From positions 310,001-374,000 of the forward strand of contig NZ_JOFQ01000003.1 of NCBI RefSeq assembly GCF_000718305.1: a stretch of DNA of 64,000 bases, given 5' to 3'. The DNA comes from Streptomyces niger. Its GTDB lineage: Bacteria > Actinomycetota > Actinomycetes > Streptomycetales > Streptomycetaceae. Shown here piece by piece: positions 15,755 through 24,371 of the stretch (its first letter is position 1; every line of letters begins with the position of its first letter). The notes below the pieces were generated by a model. That model was not told the DNA's origin. It saw nothing but the letters and a program-made list of their open reading frames with translations, and ran no database searches. The position numbers and the translations under genes are program-made.

Positions 15755-16174
15755 CTATCGGGGCGCGCGCAGGTGTGCGCGCTGCTTCAGCTCATCGTCG
15801 TCGACCAGGACGAGCATCGGCTGGTCCGGCGCGCAGAACATGGTCACAAGGAAGCGCAGGCGCGTGTCGTTGCTGTGGTTGCCGTCCTGGTAGTGGATGA
15901 CGTCCCCGCCGGGCTCCCAGAACGTCTCCCCTGCGCGTACGATCCGCTCCGGCTCGCCCTCCAGCTCGAAACGCATCTCGCCTTCCAGTACGTAGCCGAA
16001 GGCCGGCCCCGAGTGACGGTGCGGCGGAGTGCCGGGGTCGCCGGGCGGGAACTCGACCTGCACCGTCATCGCGTGCGCGCCCTCGGGAGGGGCGGGCGGG
16101 GTGACTTCCTGCAACACGGTCAGCGCGGTCTTCCAGGCCTCTGAGCGCGGCTGCTGCGCGCGGGTGTCGGACAC
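15755..16174 (-). CDS. Small cupin-domain protein
   Basis: A 139-aa single cupin. I chose GTG 16174 because CAGGAGGAGA lies just upstream; the frame continues further but without homology. The first cupin motif contains PPHRHSGPAFGYVLEGEMRF, which supplies His residues and the Glu of a metal site. The second motif contains the sequence GGDVIHYQDGN. The function of this group is unknown; it may bind a small metabolite or metal, or act as a dioxygenase-like enzyme. It is monocistronic. Confidence 0.85.
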   Translation of the reverse strand: MSDTRAQQPRSEAWKTALTVLQEVTPPAPPEGAHAMTVQVEFPPGDPGTPPHRHSGPAFGYVLEGEMRFELEGEPERIVRAGETFWEPGGDVIHYQDGNHSNDTRLRFLVTMFCAPDQPMLVLVDDDELKQRAHLRAPR

Positions 16175-16583
16175 GGCGGGTCTCCTCCTGCTGTGTTGCG
16201 ATACCGGTGGTCGAGGGGCGGGCGGGAAAGGGACGGGCGCCCTGCCCGCTGTCCCCTTCTCCCGACCCGAGTGCACGGCTGGCCGACAGACCTCATCGCC
16301 CTGCTGGGTTCGACAGGACTCATCGGGCGGACCGGCGGCTCGCGGGGTACGCGCACAAGGAGGTCCCATTGTTCAGAGCCCCGGCACGCGCGGTGAGCGT
16401 CGAACCGGACAATGCCCACATGCCGGTGCCGGCCGGGCCCTGGGGCATCGGCACGGCGTCGGCGCGGACGTCGATGACGCCGGCCATCCGCATCACGTTG
16501 GGACACAGCGTATGACGCGTCATAAACAGCAGTGATCCGCCTGTGATCCGCCGGTCGCCCCTCAGGTACGCGGCGGTGCTCCC
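16175..16583. other. 409-bp gap; one weak small ORF candidate
   Basis: No homologous gene is recognisable. On the plus strand a short frame from TTG 16371 to TGA 16515 (47 codons) is preceded by AAGGAGG and encodes SVEPDNAHMPVPAGPWGIG. The minus strand is also open over the same bases. I cannot tell whether either is translated. Confidence 0.4.
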
Positions 16584-17540
16584 TCAGGTGCGCGGCGGTG
16601 GTCCGGCGTCGTCAGCGGACGTGCTGCCGGAGTGGAGGCCGACGGCCCGTACGAGGGCATCGCGGCACGCGAGGACGGCGGGGTGGCGGCTGCGGCCACG
16701 GCGTACGACGGTGCACAGGCGACGGCTGCGCTGGCCACGCGGGAGTCGTCGCAGCGGGACGCCCGGCGGGCTGCCCCGCCAGGTGAGTTCGGGCAGGAAG
16801 GCGGCGGCGTGCTGTTGCTCGACGAGGCGGAGGTGCAGCAGGAGATCCGTCGTCTCGAACCGCACGTCCGGCTCGAACCCGGCGTTACGGCACAACGTCA
16901 CGGCCCAGTGCCGGGCAGCCGTGCCTTCGGGTTCCATCACCCAGGGATGGTCGGCGAGTGAGCGCAAGGCCGCCAGCGGACTCTCGGCGGCGTTCGGCCC
17001 GTCGATCGCGCCGGGCAGCGCGAGGTGGAGGGGATCCTCGAAGAGGTCTTCTTGTTCCAGGTCGGCGGGGCGCGGGTTGGGGTTACCGGGGTACTCCTCG
17101 GCGAGGACGAGGTCGAAATCGCGGGCTTGGAGGGCGGGCAGTGCCCGTTCGGGTTCCATGTGCGTGACGTGGACGCGCAGGTGCGGGTGGCGGTCGCGCA
17201 GTACGTCGAGCATGGTCGGCACCAGGGCCAGGGCAGCGGTCTGGAACGACGCGATGCGCAGGGTGCCGGTGAGGTCGGCCAGCGAGGTGGCGATGTCCGC
17301 CTCCGCGCGCTCCAGTCGTTCCAGTACCGCATCGGTGTGGGCGACGAGGATCTCGGCCTGCTCGGTCAGCCGTACGCGCCGCCCGACCGGTTCCAGCAGC
17401 CGGACGCCGACCTCCGCCTCCAATTGGGAGAGCTGCTGGGAGACCGAGGACGGGGCGTAGGACAAGGCCGCGGCGACGGCCGCAAGCGTGCCGCGCTGCT
17501 TGAGTTCGCGCAGCAGGCGCAGTCGGTGCAGGTCGAACAT
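16584..17540 (-). CDS. LysR-family transcriptional regulator
   Basis: A 318-aa regulator. Residues 1-60 are the winged helix-turn-helix (LRLLRELKQRGTLAAVAAALSYAPSSVSQQLSQLEAEVGVRLLE), and the rest is the periplasmic-binding-type effector domain (IASFQTAALALVPTMLDVL, FDLVLAEEYPGNP). It is divergent from the diaminopropionate-lyase-like gene, and LysR proteins commonly control the gene they face. The intergenic region of 197 bp holds a perfect 20-bp inverted repeat. The effector is unknown; an amino acid substrate of the neighbouring enzyme is plausible. Confidence 0.93.
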   Translation of the reverse strand: MFDLHRLRLLRELKQRGTLAAVAAALSYAPSSVSQQLSQLEAEVGVRLLEPVGRRVRLTEQAEILVAHTDAVLERLERAEADIATSLADLTGTLRIASFQTAALALVPTMLDVLRDRHPHLRVHVTHMEPERALPALQARDFDLVLAEEYPGNPNPRPADLEQEDLFEDPLHLALPGAIDGPNAAESPLAALRSLADHPWVMEPEGTAARHWAVTLCRNAGFEPDVRFETTDLLLHLRLVEQQHAAAFLPELTWRGSPPGVPLRRLPRGQRSRRLCTVVRRGRSRHPAVLACRDALVRAVGLHSGSTSADDAGPPPRT

Positions 17541-17603
17541 CGGCAGCCCGTTCTCCTTACGTCCTTACGTCCTTACGACCTCATGTCCCTGCGACCCCAC
17601 TCC

Positions 17604-17648
17604 CTGCGACCTACTGCGCCGGCACAGCGCCGGCGCAGTAGGTCGCAG
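17604..17648. repeat. Perfect 20-bp inverted repeat with 5-base loop in a divergent promoter region
   Basis: CTGCGACCTACTGCGCCGGC (17604-17623) is exactly complementary to 17629-17648, with loop ACAGC. It lies 64 bp upstream of the LysR start and 90 bp before the opposite gene. It is too long for a usual dimer operator and sits where no terminator is needed. Direct repeats of TTACGTCC lie just beside it. Confidence 0.8.
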
Positions 17649-17737
17649 GGCGCCACACAAATGATCGGGTTGTCCGAAGGGTATACGTCGGAAACATTCG
17701 CTGGACCGATCGGAGTGGCGTACCGGAACCTGATCAG

Positions 17738-18892
17738 GTGACTGATCACCTGGCCGGAAGCGCCTCTCCTCTCCGTACGCTGCCGTGGTACGCACGGCCC
17801 AGCGCCCGTACGTGGCAGTGCCCGCCCGCGCCCGCCGAAGTGCGGAGCTTCCACTCCGACCTGCCCGACTACTCCCCCACTCCGCTGACCGACCTGCCGC
17901 CCCTGGCGGACGGGCTGGGGGTCGGCCGGGTCTTCGTGAAGGACGAGTCGTCCCGCTTGGGACTGCCTGCCTTCAAGGCGCTGGGCGCGTCGTGGGCGAT
18001 CCACCGCGCCCTTGCCGAACGGACCGCGAACGGCGCTGCGCCGGGCCCGGTGACGCTGGTGACCGCGACCGACGGCAATCACGGCCGGGCGGTCGCCCGT
18101 ACGGCGCGCCTGCTCGGGCAGCGTGCCCACGTCTTCGTTCCGCGGGGCGTGCATCCGCAGGCCGTGGCGGCCATCGCCGCCGAGCGGGCGCGGGTCACCG
18201 AGGTGCCGGGGCCGTACGACGAGGCAGTACGGCTGGCGGCGCGGGCGGCCGACGCACCGGACGCGGTGCTGATCCAGGACACCGCCTGGCCGGGCTACGA
18301 ACAGATCCCGAGCTGGATCGTCGAGGGCTACAGCACCCTCTGCGCGGAGATCGACGAGCAGTTGGCGGCCGCGGGCATCACGGCGGGGCCCGACCTCGTG
18401 GCCGTGCCGGTGGGGGTGGGGTCGCTGGCCCAGGCGGTGGTCACCCACTACCGCAGCCGTACGTCCGGGAGTGCCGCGCGTGCGCCGGCGCCGCAGGGCC
18501 CGGCGCTGCTGTCGGTGGAGCCGGAAGCCGCGGCCTGCGTGCTGGAGAGCCTCCTCCTCGGTGAACCCGTCGGTGTCACCACCGGCGAGACCGTCATGGC
18601 CGGGCTGAACTGCGGTACCCCCTCCAGCATCGCCTGGCCCTACCTGCACGGCGGGCTGGATGCCGCTGTCGCCGTCCCGGACGCCGACAGCGCACGCGCG
18701 GCCGCCGACCTCGCCGCGCTCGGTGTCTCCTCGGGTCCCTGCGGAGCCGCGGCGCTCGCCGGCCTGCGTGCGGCGCTCACCGGCACGGACGCCGACGCTC
18801 GCCGTACGGCACTGGGCCTCGACCCGCACTCGGTGGTCGTCCTCCTGAGCACCGAAGGCACCGCCGCCAACCCGCACTCCCCCGTATGCTGA
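17738..18892 (+). CDS. PLP-dependent lyase, diaminopropionate ammonia-lyase-like
   Basis: A 384-aa fold-type II PLP enzyme. The cofactor lysine is Lys80 in LGLPAFKALGASWA, and TDGNHGRAVARTARLLG with PVGVGSLAQAVV are the substrate and phosphate-binding loops. The KDES segment before the lysine and the EGYSTLCAEID region match 2,3-diaminopropionate ammonia-lyases, which convert diaminopropionate to pyruvate and ammonia; threonine-dehydratase-like activity is the alternative. It starts at GTG 17738, inside the small inverted repeat AGGTGA-ctga-TCACCT. Its stop overlaps the start of a broken LysE exporter gene, so the original operon paired lysis and export of an amino acid. The divergent LysR is the probable regulator. 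Confidence 0.85.
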   Translation: MTDHLAGSASPLRTLPWYARPSARTWQCPPAPAEVRSFHSDLPDYSPTPLTDLPPLADGLGVGRVFVKDESSRLGLPAFKALGASWAIHRALAERTANGAAPGPVTLVTATDGNHGRAVARTARLLGQRAHVFVPRGVHPQAVAAIAAERARVTEVPGPYDEAVRLAARAADAPDAVLIQDTAWPGYEQIPSWIVEGYSTLCAEIDEQLAAAGITAGPDLVAVPVGVGSLAQAVVTHYRSRTSGSAARAPAPQGPALLSVEPEAAACVLESLLLGEPVGVTTGETVMAGLNCGTPSSIAWPYLHGGLDAAVAVPDADSARAAADLAALGVSSGPCGAAALAGLRAALTGTDADARRTALGLDPHSVVVLLSTEGTAANPHSPVC

Positions 18893-19350
18893 CCCAGCTC
18901 GCGGCCGCGCTCGGTGTCCTCGGCCTGCTGACCGTCGTTCCGGGCCCGGACCTGGCGATCGTCACCCGACGCGCCGTCGTGGCCGGGCCCCGGGACGGGC
19001 TGCGGACGGTCGGCGGCATCGCGTCCGGGCTGCTGGTATGGGGCGCCCTGACCGTCGCCGGGCTCGCCGCCGTACTGGCCGCGTCCCCCGTCGCCTACCT
19101 GGTACTCAAGCTCCTGGGCGCCGGCTACCTGGTCTTCCTGGGGGTGCGGACGCTGCGGCAGCACCGCCGCGCCGCCCCGTCCGCGACCGAAACCGACACC
19201 CACGCCCACACCGCCGGTGGGAGCCCATAGCGGACCGGCCTGATCAGCAACGTCCTCAACCCGAAGATCGCCGTCTTCTACACCGGGCTCCTGCCCACGC
19301 TGGCGCCCGCCGGGCTGCCCGCCGCCTGGGCCATGGCGCTCATCATTCAC
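18886..19350 (+). pseudogene. LysE-family amino acid exporter, interrupted and truncated
   Basis: The ATG overlaps the lyase stop (ATGCTGA). The first 114 codons encode the start of a LysE/RhtB exporter, including VVPGPDLAIVTRRAVVAGPRDGL and two more membrane segments. A TAG at 19228-19230 stops the frame, yet the same frame continues with RTGLISNVLNPKIAVFYTGLLPTL, the highly conserved middle of the family. Family resemblance is lost at about 19340, so the last two or three helices are missing too. A functional exporter of about 205 residues is therefore not made. The truncated 114-aa product may still be expressed. Confidence 0.85.
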
Positions 19351-19385
19351 CGGCAGTGCATCACTTACGGAAAGCGACTCCACCG

Positions 19386-20198
19386 ATGGACACCGCATCG
19401 CTGAACGGCACCGTGCTCGCCTACGACGTGGCAGGTCCCGACGACGGCACGCCCGTGCTGCTCATCCACGGACATCCCTTCAACCGCACGCTGTGGGAGC
19501 CGCAGGTCGCGGCCCTTGCCGCGGCCGGCTATCGGGTGGTCACCCCGGACCTGCGGGGTTACGGGCAGAGCCCGGTGAGCGGCGACGTCGTGTACCTGTC
19601 CGACTTCGCCGACGATCTCGCCGCTCTCCTCGACCACTTGGGCATACCGAAGGCAGTGGTCGGCGGTGTCTCCATGGGTGGGCAGATCACCATGGAGATG
19701 CAAGCCCGCCATCCCGACCGCGTCGCCGCCATGGTGCTCTCCGACAGCTCGGCGCCGGCGGAGACGCCCGACGGGAAGCTGTTCCGCAACCGCCTGGCCG
19801 ACCGCCTCCTCGCCGAAGGCATGGCCGGGTATGCCGATGAAGTCATCGACAAGATGCTCGCCGCTTACAACGTCACCGCCCTCCCCGATGTTGCCGACCG
19901 TGTGCTGACGATGATGCGTACGACCGATCCGCGCGGCGCGGCGGCAGCGTTGCGGGGCCGGGCCGAGCGGCCTGACTACCGTCCCGGCCTGGCTGCGGTC
20001 GACGTACCCGTGCTGCTCCTCGTCGGGGCCGATGACGCCTACACCCCGCCGGCCGACGCCGAAGAGATCCGGCGCCATGTCCCGCACGCCCAGCTCGCGG
20101 TCATCGACCAGGCGGGGCACCTGCCCGGGGCCGAACAGCCGGCGGCCTTCAACCGGCACCTGATCGACTTCCTGGACCGGGAGGTCGCCGGCGGGTGA
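19386..20198 (+). CDS. Alpha/beta-hydrolase fold protein
   Basis: A 270-aa cytoplasmic hydrolase starting at ATG 19386, before which GGAAAG is found; a longer frame runs through the broken exporter and is not used. The nucleophile elbow is GVSMGG with Ser96, the oxyanion region HGHPFNRTLW, the acid is in LLLVGADDAYTPP, and the His is in DQAGHLPGAEQP. Sequence style (VTPDLRGYGQSP) fits the large epoxide-hydrolase/haloperoxidase-like group, most of which have unknown substrates. It follows the LysE remnant closely, so its promoter may lie within that sequence. Confidence 0.9.
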   Translation: MDTASLNGTVLAYDVAGPDDGTPVLLIHGHPFNRTLWEPQVAALAAAGYRVVTPDLRGYGQSPVSGDVVYLSDFADDLAALLDHLGIPKAVVGGVSMGGQITMEMQARHPDRVAAMVLSDSSAPAETPDGKLFRNRLADRLLAEGMAGYADEVIDKMLAAYNVTALPDVADRVLTMMRTTDPRGAAAALRGRAERPDYRPGLAAVDVPVLLLVGADDAYTPPADAEEIRRHVPHAQLAVIDQAGHLPGAEQPAAFNRHLIDFLDREVAGG

Positions 20199-20494
20199 CG
20201 GTCAACGGAGCAGTGGCTGGGTGACGCGCCACAGGCGCGGGGCAGGTCGCCCTCCTCGAAGGCGTGCCCCTCGCCCGGGGGTTCAGCCGTCGGCGAGGGC
20301 GCAACCACGCCCTGCTCGGCGGCCGCGGTCCGCAGCGGCGTGCCGCGCGGGTGCGGAGGGCTTTTGCTCGTACGGCCGGTGTGCCGCGCGGGTGAGGGCT
20401 CCTGCCCGTACGGCCGGTGTGCCGCCACGGACCGCCACGAACCGCCACGGACCGCCACGGACGGCCACGGGCCACCGCCTGCGCGGAGCGGCCG
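20199..20494. repeat. Intergenic region with tandem decamer repeats
   Basis: No gene is supported here. GTACGGCCGGTGTGCCGC occurs twice (around 20370 and 20408). A run of five decamers based on ACCGCCACGG follows at 20421-20470, with one or two changes per copy. The repeats lie between convergent genes. Confidence 0.7.
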
Positions 20495-21151
20495 TCAGCC
20501 GAGGATGAGCGGGAGCTTCGCGGCCATGTCGCCCAGTGCGGCCGTCTCCGCTGCGGTCGGTGTGCGGCGGCCGGCGCCGATCAGCAGTGCATCCGTATCG
20601 GCCAGCGAGGCGGGAAACTCGGCCCCGGCGATCCGCTCCAGGGCGGTGCGTGCTGCGGCGAGGGTCTCGGCGGGCGGCCCGGCGACGGCGGGCAGGTGGG
20701 CGATCAGGTCGAGGTGGTGCAGGGTCGCTTCGAGAACGTAGGCGGACAGGTAGTCGGCTACGGTCAGCACCTTGTCCTGCGTGCTGACGCGGGCGGCCGG
20801 ATCGGCGAGCCCGGCGGCGCGGCCGGCGGCGGAACCGACGTCGTCGAGGTGGAACTTGAGCCACCGCGGCTCGCCGTAGGCCGCGGCCAGCCGGGGGATC
20901 AGCGCGTCGAGCGGGTCCTCGCCGGTCGGCGGGGCGTCGGCGAGGTCCCAGTAGGTGGCCGCGTCCACGGTCGGTTCGGTGTCGGCCGGCGTGACCAGGG
21001 TGATCAGTACGTCCTGGGCGTCGATGACCAGGTGGCACACCAGGTCCCGTACGAGCCAGCCGGTACAGCCGGACGGCCGCTCGAAGTCCTCGTCCGAAGT
21101 GTCGGCGACAGCGGTGAGCAGCGCCGTCCACGAGCGTGAGAAGAGATCCAC
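20495..21151 (-). CDS. DinB/mycothiol-dependent maleylpyruvate isomerase-like protein
   Basis: A 218-aa four-helix-bundle protein of the actinobacterial maleylpyruvate isomerase family (TIGR03083-like). The GWLVRDLVCHLVID segment supplies the first metal-binding His and EATLHHLDLIAHL the later pair, consistent with the three-His zinc site of DinB proteins. Family members often act as mycothiol-dependent transferases or isomerases. The substrate here cannot be deduced. It stands alone between two non-coding stretches, convergent with the hydrolase. Confidence 0.82.
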   Translation of the reverse strand: MDLFSRSWTALLTAVADTSDEDFERPSGCTGWLVRDLVCHLVIDAQDVLITLVTPADTEPTVDAATYWDLADAPPTGEDPLDALIPRLAAAYGEPRWLKFHLDDVGSAAGRAAGLADPAARVSTQDKVLTVADYLSAYVLEATLHHLDLIAHLPAVAGPPAETLAAARTALERIAGAEFPASLADTDALLIGAGRRTPTAAETAALGDMAAKLPLILG

Positions 21152-21281
21152 TGCGGCACGGTATGCCGGACCGGAGCGGCGGACAAGCGAATTCGGGGCA
21201 GGCGGCCGGCCCCTTCGGGTGGGGCGGCCGAGGGGAACGGTTCCCCCGAGGGCCGACCGACGGAGCTACGGTTCTCTGTAA

Positions 21282-21310
21282 TTGCGTAATTCAGCTTCGG
21301 AATAACGTAA
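21282..21310 (+). promoter_or_regulatory. AT-rich imperfect inverted repeat upstream of the serine hydrolase
   Basis: TTGCGTAATTC (21282-21292) and GGAATAACGTAA (21299-21310) face each other across 6 bases, with two mismatches. This AT-rich island lies 113-141 bp before the beta-lactamase-like gene and probably marks its promoter or operator. Confidence 0.45.
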
Positions 21311-21422
21311 TATCGAGCCACGTCTCGGAACGATGCGTTCGGGGCTCTCGACGGGCCGCGGGAACCACACAGCACAACAGGGGCCCGGGCACCGGGAGTT
21401 GCCGTCAACGGAGGGGGAGTTC

Positions 21423-22517
21423 ATGAACCGAAGGAAGCTTCTGGGCGTGGCGGCGGCAGCGGCCGGTGTGTCGCTGTTGTCCGGCACCGCCGTGGCGGCC
21501 GAGGAGGATGTGGCCACGCGGGTGCGGCGTTACCTGGATCGGGCGCTGGCCCAGGACTGCCCGAGCGTGGTGTGCGGTGTCATCCGCGGCAAGGACGAGT
21601 ACGTGGCGGGCGCGTCCCGGAAGGGCGGCGGCCCGGTACCGCACCGCAGAACGGTGTTCCAGCTCGGTTCGATCGGCAAGACGCTCACCGCGACGGCTCT
21701 CGCGCGCGCCGTGAGCGCGAGCAGGACCCGCCTCGACGCGCCGCTCACGCTGCCCCCTGGATTCCCCGTGCCGCGCAAGGGGAATCGGCGGATCACCCTG
21801 GTCGACCTGGCGACCCACGCCTCCGGCCTGCCCTCGCTCCCGCCGAATCTTCTGACGGGGGCGGATCCGTACGATCCGTACGCGCATTACACACTGGACG
21901 ACCTGGCCGCCGGGCTGGCCGAGACGACCCTGCTGACCGAACCGGGCACCGAGTACGCCTACGCGAACTACGGCTTCGGGCTGCTCGGCCAGGCCCTCGC
22001 CTTCGACGACGTGGACGCGATGCTGCGGCGCCGGGTCACCGAGCCGCTGCGCCTGCCGGACACGACGACGACGCTGCGGCCGGACATGGCCGCGCGCAAG
22101 GCCGTGGGCCATCTCGCGGGCGAACCCGTCCCGGACTGGCACGATCACGTACTCAGCGGTGCGGGCACTTCGCTCTACAGCACCGCCGACGACATGATCC
22201 GTTTTCTCCGCGCCCAACTGCGGCCCGAGCGTTCGCCGTTCCCGGCCGCGATCGAGCTGACCCAGCGTCCCCACTTCACCGCGAGCGCGGACCTTCGGCT
22301 CGGGCTCGGCTGGCACCTCAGCCCGCTGGCCAACGGCCGGACCATGACCTGGCACAACGGTGGCACGGGCGGGTTCAGTACGTGTGCCGCGTTCAGCAGG
22401 CGGAGCGGGACGGCGGTGGTGATGATGACGAACACCTTCAGCGAGCCGGCGCCCGGTGGGAACCGCCCCATCGACGAGCTGACCTACACCCTGCTCGCCG
22501 AGCTCGACGAAAGCTGA
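21423..22517 (+). CDS. Secreted serine beta-lactamase/D-Ala-D-Ala carboxypeptidase-like hydrolase
   Basis: A 364-aa protein of the class C beta-lactamase/esterase superfamily. GGAGGGGG precedes the ATG. The N-terminus MNRRKLLGVAAAAAGVSLLSG is an export signal, with paired arginines suggestive of the Tat route, and cleavage after AVAA is plausible. The catalytic motifs are all present: SIGK (Ser83, Lys86), YANYG as the YxN motif, and HNGGTGGF as the third motif. FxLGSIGKTLTA and THASGLPSLP are usual for serine-type D-Ala-D-Ala carboxypeptidases and esterases. It probably acts outside the membrane on peptidoglycan peptides or an ester. True beta-lactamase activity cannot be deduced. Confidence 0.9.
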   Translation: MNRRKLLGVAAAAAGVSLLSGTAVAAEEDVATRVRRYLDRALAQDCPSVVCGVIRGKDEYVAGASRKGGGPVPHRRTVFQLGSIGKTLTATALARAVSASRTRLDAPLTLPPGFPVPRKGNRRITLVDLATHASGLPSLPPNLLTGADPYDPYAHYTLDDLAAGLAETTLLTEPGTEYAYANYGFGLLGQALAFDDVDAMLRRRVTEPLRLPDTTTTLRPDMAARKAVGHLAGEPVPDWHDHVLSGAGTSLYSTADDMIRFLRAQLRPERSPFPAAIELTQRPHFTASADLRLGLGWHLSPLANGRTMTWHNGGTGGFSTCAAFSRRSGTAVVMMTNTFSEPAPGGNRPIDELTYTLLAELDES

Positions 22518-22766
22518 CAGCGGAGCCGGAGAGAAGCCGGCCGACGATCCGGCGTCGCGCGCTGATCCGCGAACGCCGGATGGCCGCCGTGCCGGTGGGG
22601 CATCCCCGCACGGTGACCGTCCGGGGGCGAGTGGCTGACCAAGCTCGCGACCGGCGCGGCGGTCGGCGTCACGGCTGAGGGCACGGTGCCCACCGCGGTT
22701 GCCCACCGCTTCATGACCACGCGACACACCGGGCTACTCACTGACGGCCCCCTGTCCGAGCCCGAT

Positions 22767-23234
22767 TCAACGCACCAGCGGCGCGGCACGAGCCACAAAT
22801 CCCTCGATCGCCTGCTTGGCCTCGGCGTCGCGGCTGTTCCGGTCCGCCTGGTCCCGCGCGTTGGACACCTCGCGCGTGCACTCGTAGGCCCGCTCGGCGG
22901 CGCGTACCACCTCTCCGTCATCGGTGAGCAGTTTGACCCGGTAGAGCGCTTACCGAGCCACGGTTCTGAGGCGGTGCGCCTCATCCCGCGCCACGAGGAA
23001 CGCCTCCCCCTCCGGCTCCGCTTTCTTGCGGTACCAGCGATCCGCCTGGCCGTGGCGGTACTGCTCGGCCGCCTCGGCGAACGCGCTGTAGGTGGCCATG
23101 CGCTCCTGCCGCAGTGCCTCGGACCGGGCGAACGCCTCACTGCGCCGGGAGGCTTGCCGCTGGAACGCATGCGTGATGACGGACCCCAGCAACGTACCCA
23201 CAACCGCGACGACACTCGTCCAGATGGCTTCCAC
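22767..23234 (-). pseudogene. Membrane-anchored coiled-coil protein interrupted by a single TAA
   Basis: The first 94 codons encode EAIWTSVVAVVGTLLGSVITHAFQ, one membrane helix, then a charged alpha-helical stretch (ARSEALRQERMATYSAFAEAAEQYRHGQADRWYRKK). A TAA at 22950-22952 ends this, but the same frame continues with ALYRVKLLTDD and EVVRAAERAYECTREVSNAR up to a TGA at 22767, 155 codons in all. Coding character and helical pattern do not change across the stop. TAA is rare in this DNA, and a CAA-to-TAA or CAG-to-TAA-type change would explain it. The function of the intact family is unknown to me; a membrane-linked structural or signalling role is possible. Confidence 0.75.
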
Positions 23235-23337
23235 GCCGCCAGTCGATCACAGGAACACCGCCGCGAGGCAAGCCGCCCCCGTCCTGCATGCGACCTACGC
23301 TTCGGCCGGGACCCGTTACCCGTTACCTGTTACCCGT

Positions 23338-23856
23338 TCAGGCGGCGAGTCGCTGGTCCCGGGCGTGGGCCGGTGCCGGAGTCCGGGACACCGCGCGCGT
23401 GGGGGTGGCCGGCAGACGTGCCGGGGCGGCCGCGATCCGGGCGGGTTCCGTCGGGGCGCTGGTGGGCAGGACCCGGTACGTCGTCTTGGTCGGGTCCTCC
23501 AGCGGCTCGCCCAGGGTCAGCCGGCCTGCGGAGTACAGCTCGTCGCAGACGGCGGTCGGCAGGGCCACGTAGCAGCCTCCCTTGTTGGTACGGGAGTCGT
23601 ACGGCTGCCAGTAGCCGTACCGGCGTCGCCCACCGGCCCGCACTGTGACGAACACCGGGGTGCGGGAGTCGCGAATGGTGCGGAGGACATCGGCGGTGGC
23701 GGGAGCGGTGGCAGGGGACGCGGCGCGGTCGGCCGGGGCGGCGGAGCGGGCACGCGAGACGGGACGGGAGTACGGGCGAGCGGCCGCTCGGGACGCGGAT
23801 CGGGCGGGACGCGGGGACGGGGGCTGGTACGGAGACTGGTGCCGGGTCTGGAACAT
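23338..23856 (-). CDS. Hypothetical Arg/Ala/Pro-rich protein with conserved C-terminal domain
   Basis: A protein of about 172 aa starting at ATG 23856, preceded by GGGAGGG. The N-terminal 65 residues are low-complexity (Ser, Arg, Pro, Ala). A globular part follows: VFVTVRAGGRRRYGYWQPYDSR, then KGGCYVALPTAVCDELYSAGRLTLGEP and TKTTYRVLP. I do not recognise this family. The basic head and compact tail would suit a nucleic-acid-associated protein, but this is speculation. The same frame is open upstream to GTG 23982, where it encodes a CPACH...CSAHC cysteine/histidine pattern, so the start could be earlier. Confidence 0.65.
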   Translation of the reverse strand: MFQTRHQSPYQPPSPRPARSASRAAARPYSRPVSRARSAAPADRAASPATAPATADVLRTIRDSRTPVFVTVRAGGRRRYGYWQPYDSRTNKGGCYVALPTAVCDELYSAGRLTLGEPLEDPTKTTYRVLPTSAPTEPARIAAAPARLPATPTRAVSRTPAPAHARDQRLAA

Positions 23857-24371
23857 GATCACCCTCCCGTGACCGCAGTGCGCGGAACACCGAGTCGTCC
23901 GGCCGGCGCGGGCCGCATCGACAGCGGCCTGCCGCCGGATATCGCTGATATGACAGGCCGGGCAGGTGTCGCCCGACCACACGTGAGCATGAGTTCGCCG
24001 GCCGGTACCCGGGCGGGGACGGGAGACATCAGGGCGCGCCTTTCCGAGGACAGGAACTCATGATCACGTACCCATTCAACCAGGTGTTGATCGCTCACCC
24101 AACTTGCTTATGGGTGCGTGTCGTTATCCGCTCCACCGCGCATGCCTCTCAGACGGTACCGAGCAGCGGACGGTCCCGGACCGGACAGTCCCGAGCGGGG
24201 CCCGGGGGTCCTGCCGCGCGTCAGCCCGCACACCGCCCGGTCCGGGTCTCCGGTACGAGCGCGTTCGCCGAGCACTCCCCCTTGGCACTCCCCCTTGGCA
24301 CAGCCCGCTTGGCACGGCCTCCTTGGCACGGCCTCCTTGCGGGGCCTCGGGCGGGCGCCCGGCCGGCGCGG
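23857..24371. other. 515-bp gap with a possible frameshifted small gene and a tandem array
   Basis: On the minus strand a 79-codon frame from GTG 24098 opens with SDQHLVEWVRDHEFLSSERR, and an adjacent frame from 23982 carries DTCPACHISDIRRQAAVDAARAG. The two could be parts of one cysteine-rich protein split by a frameshift. Nothing else is supported. The part next to the SulP stop holds the tandem array listed separately. Confidence 0.4.
24274..24340 (+). repeat. Five imperfect 13-14-bp tandem repeats (..CTTGGCAC..)
   Basis: Units at 24274-24286 and 24287-24299 are identical (ACTCCCCCTTGGC). Three diverged units follow, the last two being ACGGCCTCCTTGGC and ACGGCCTCCTTGC. The array ends 32 bp from the SulP stop codon. 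Confidence 0.75.
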
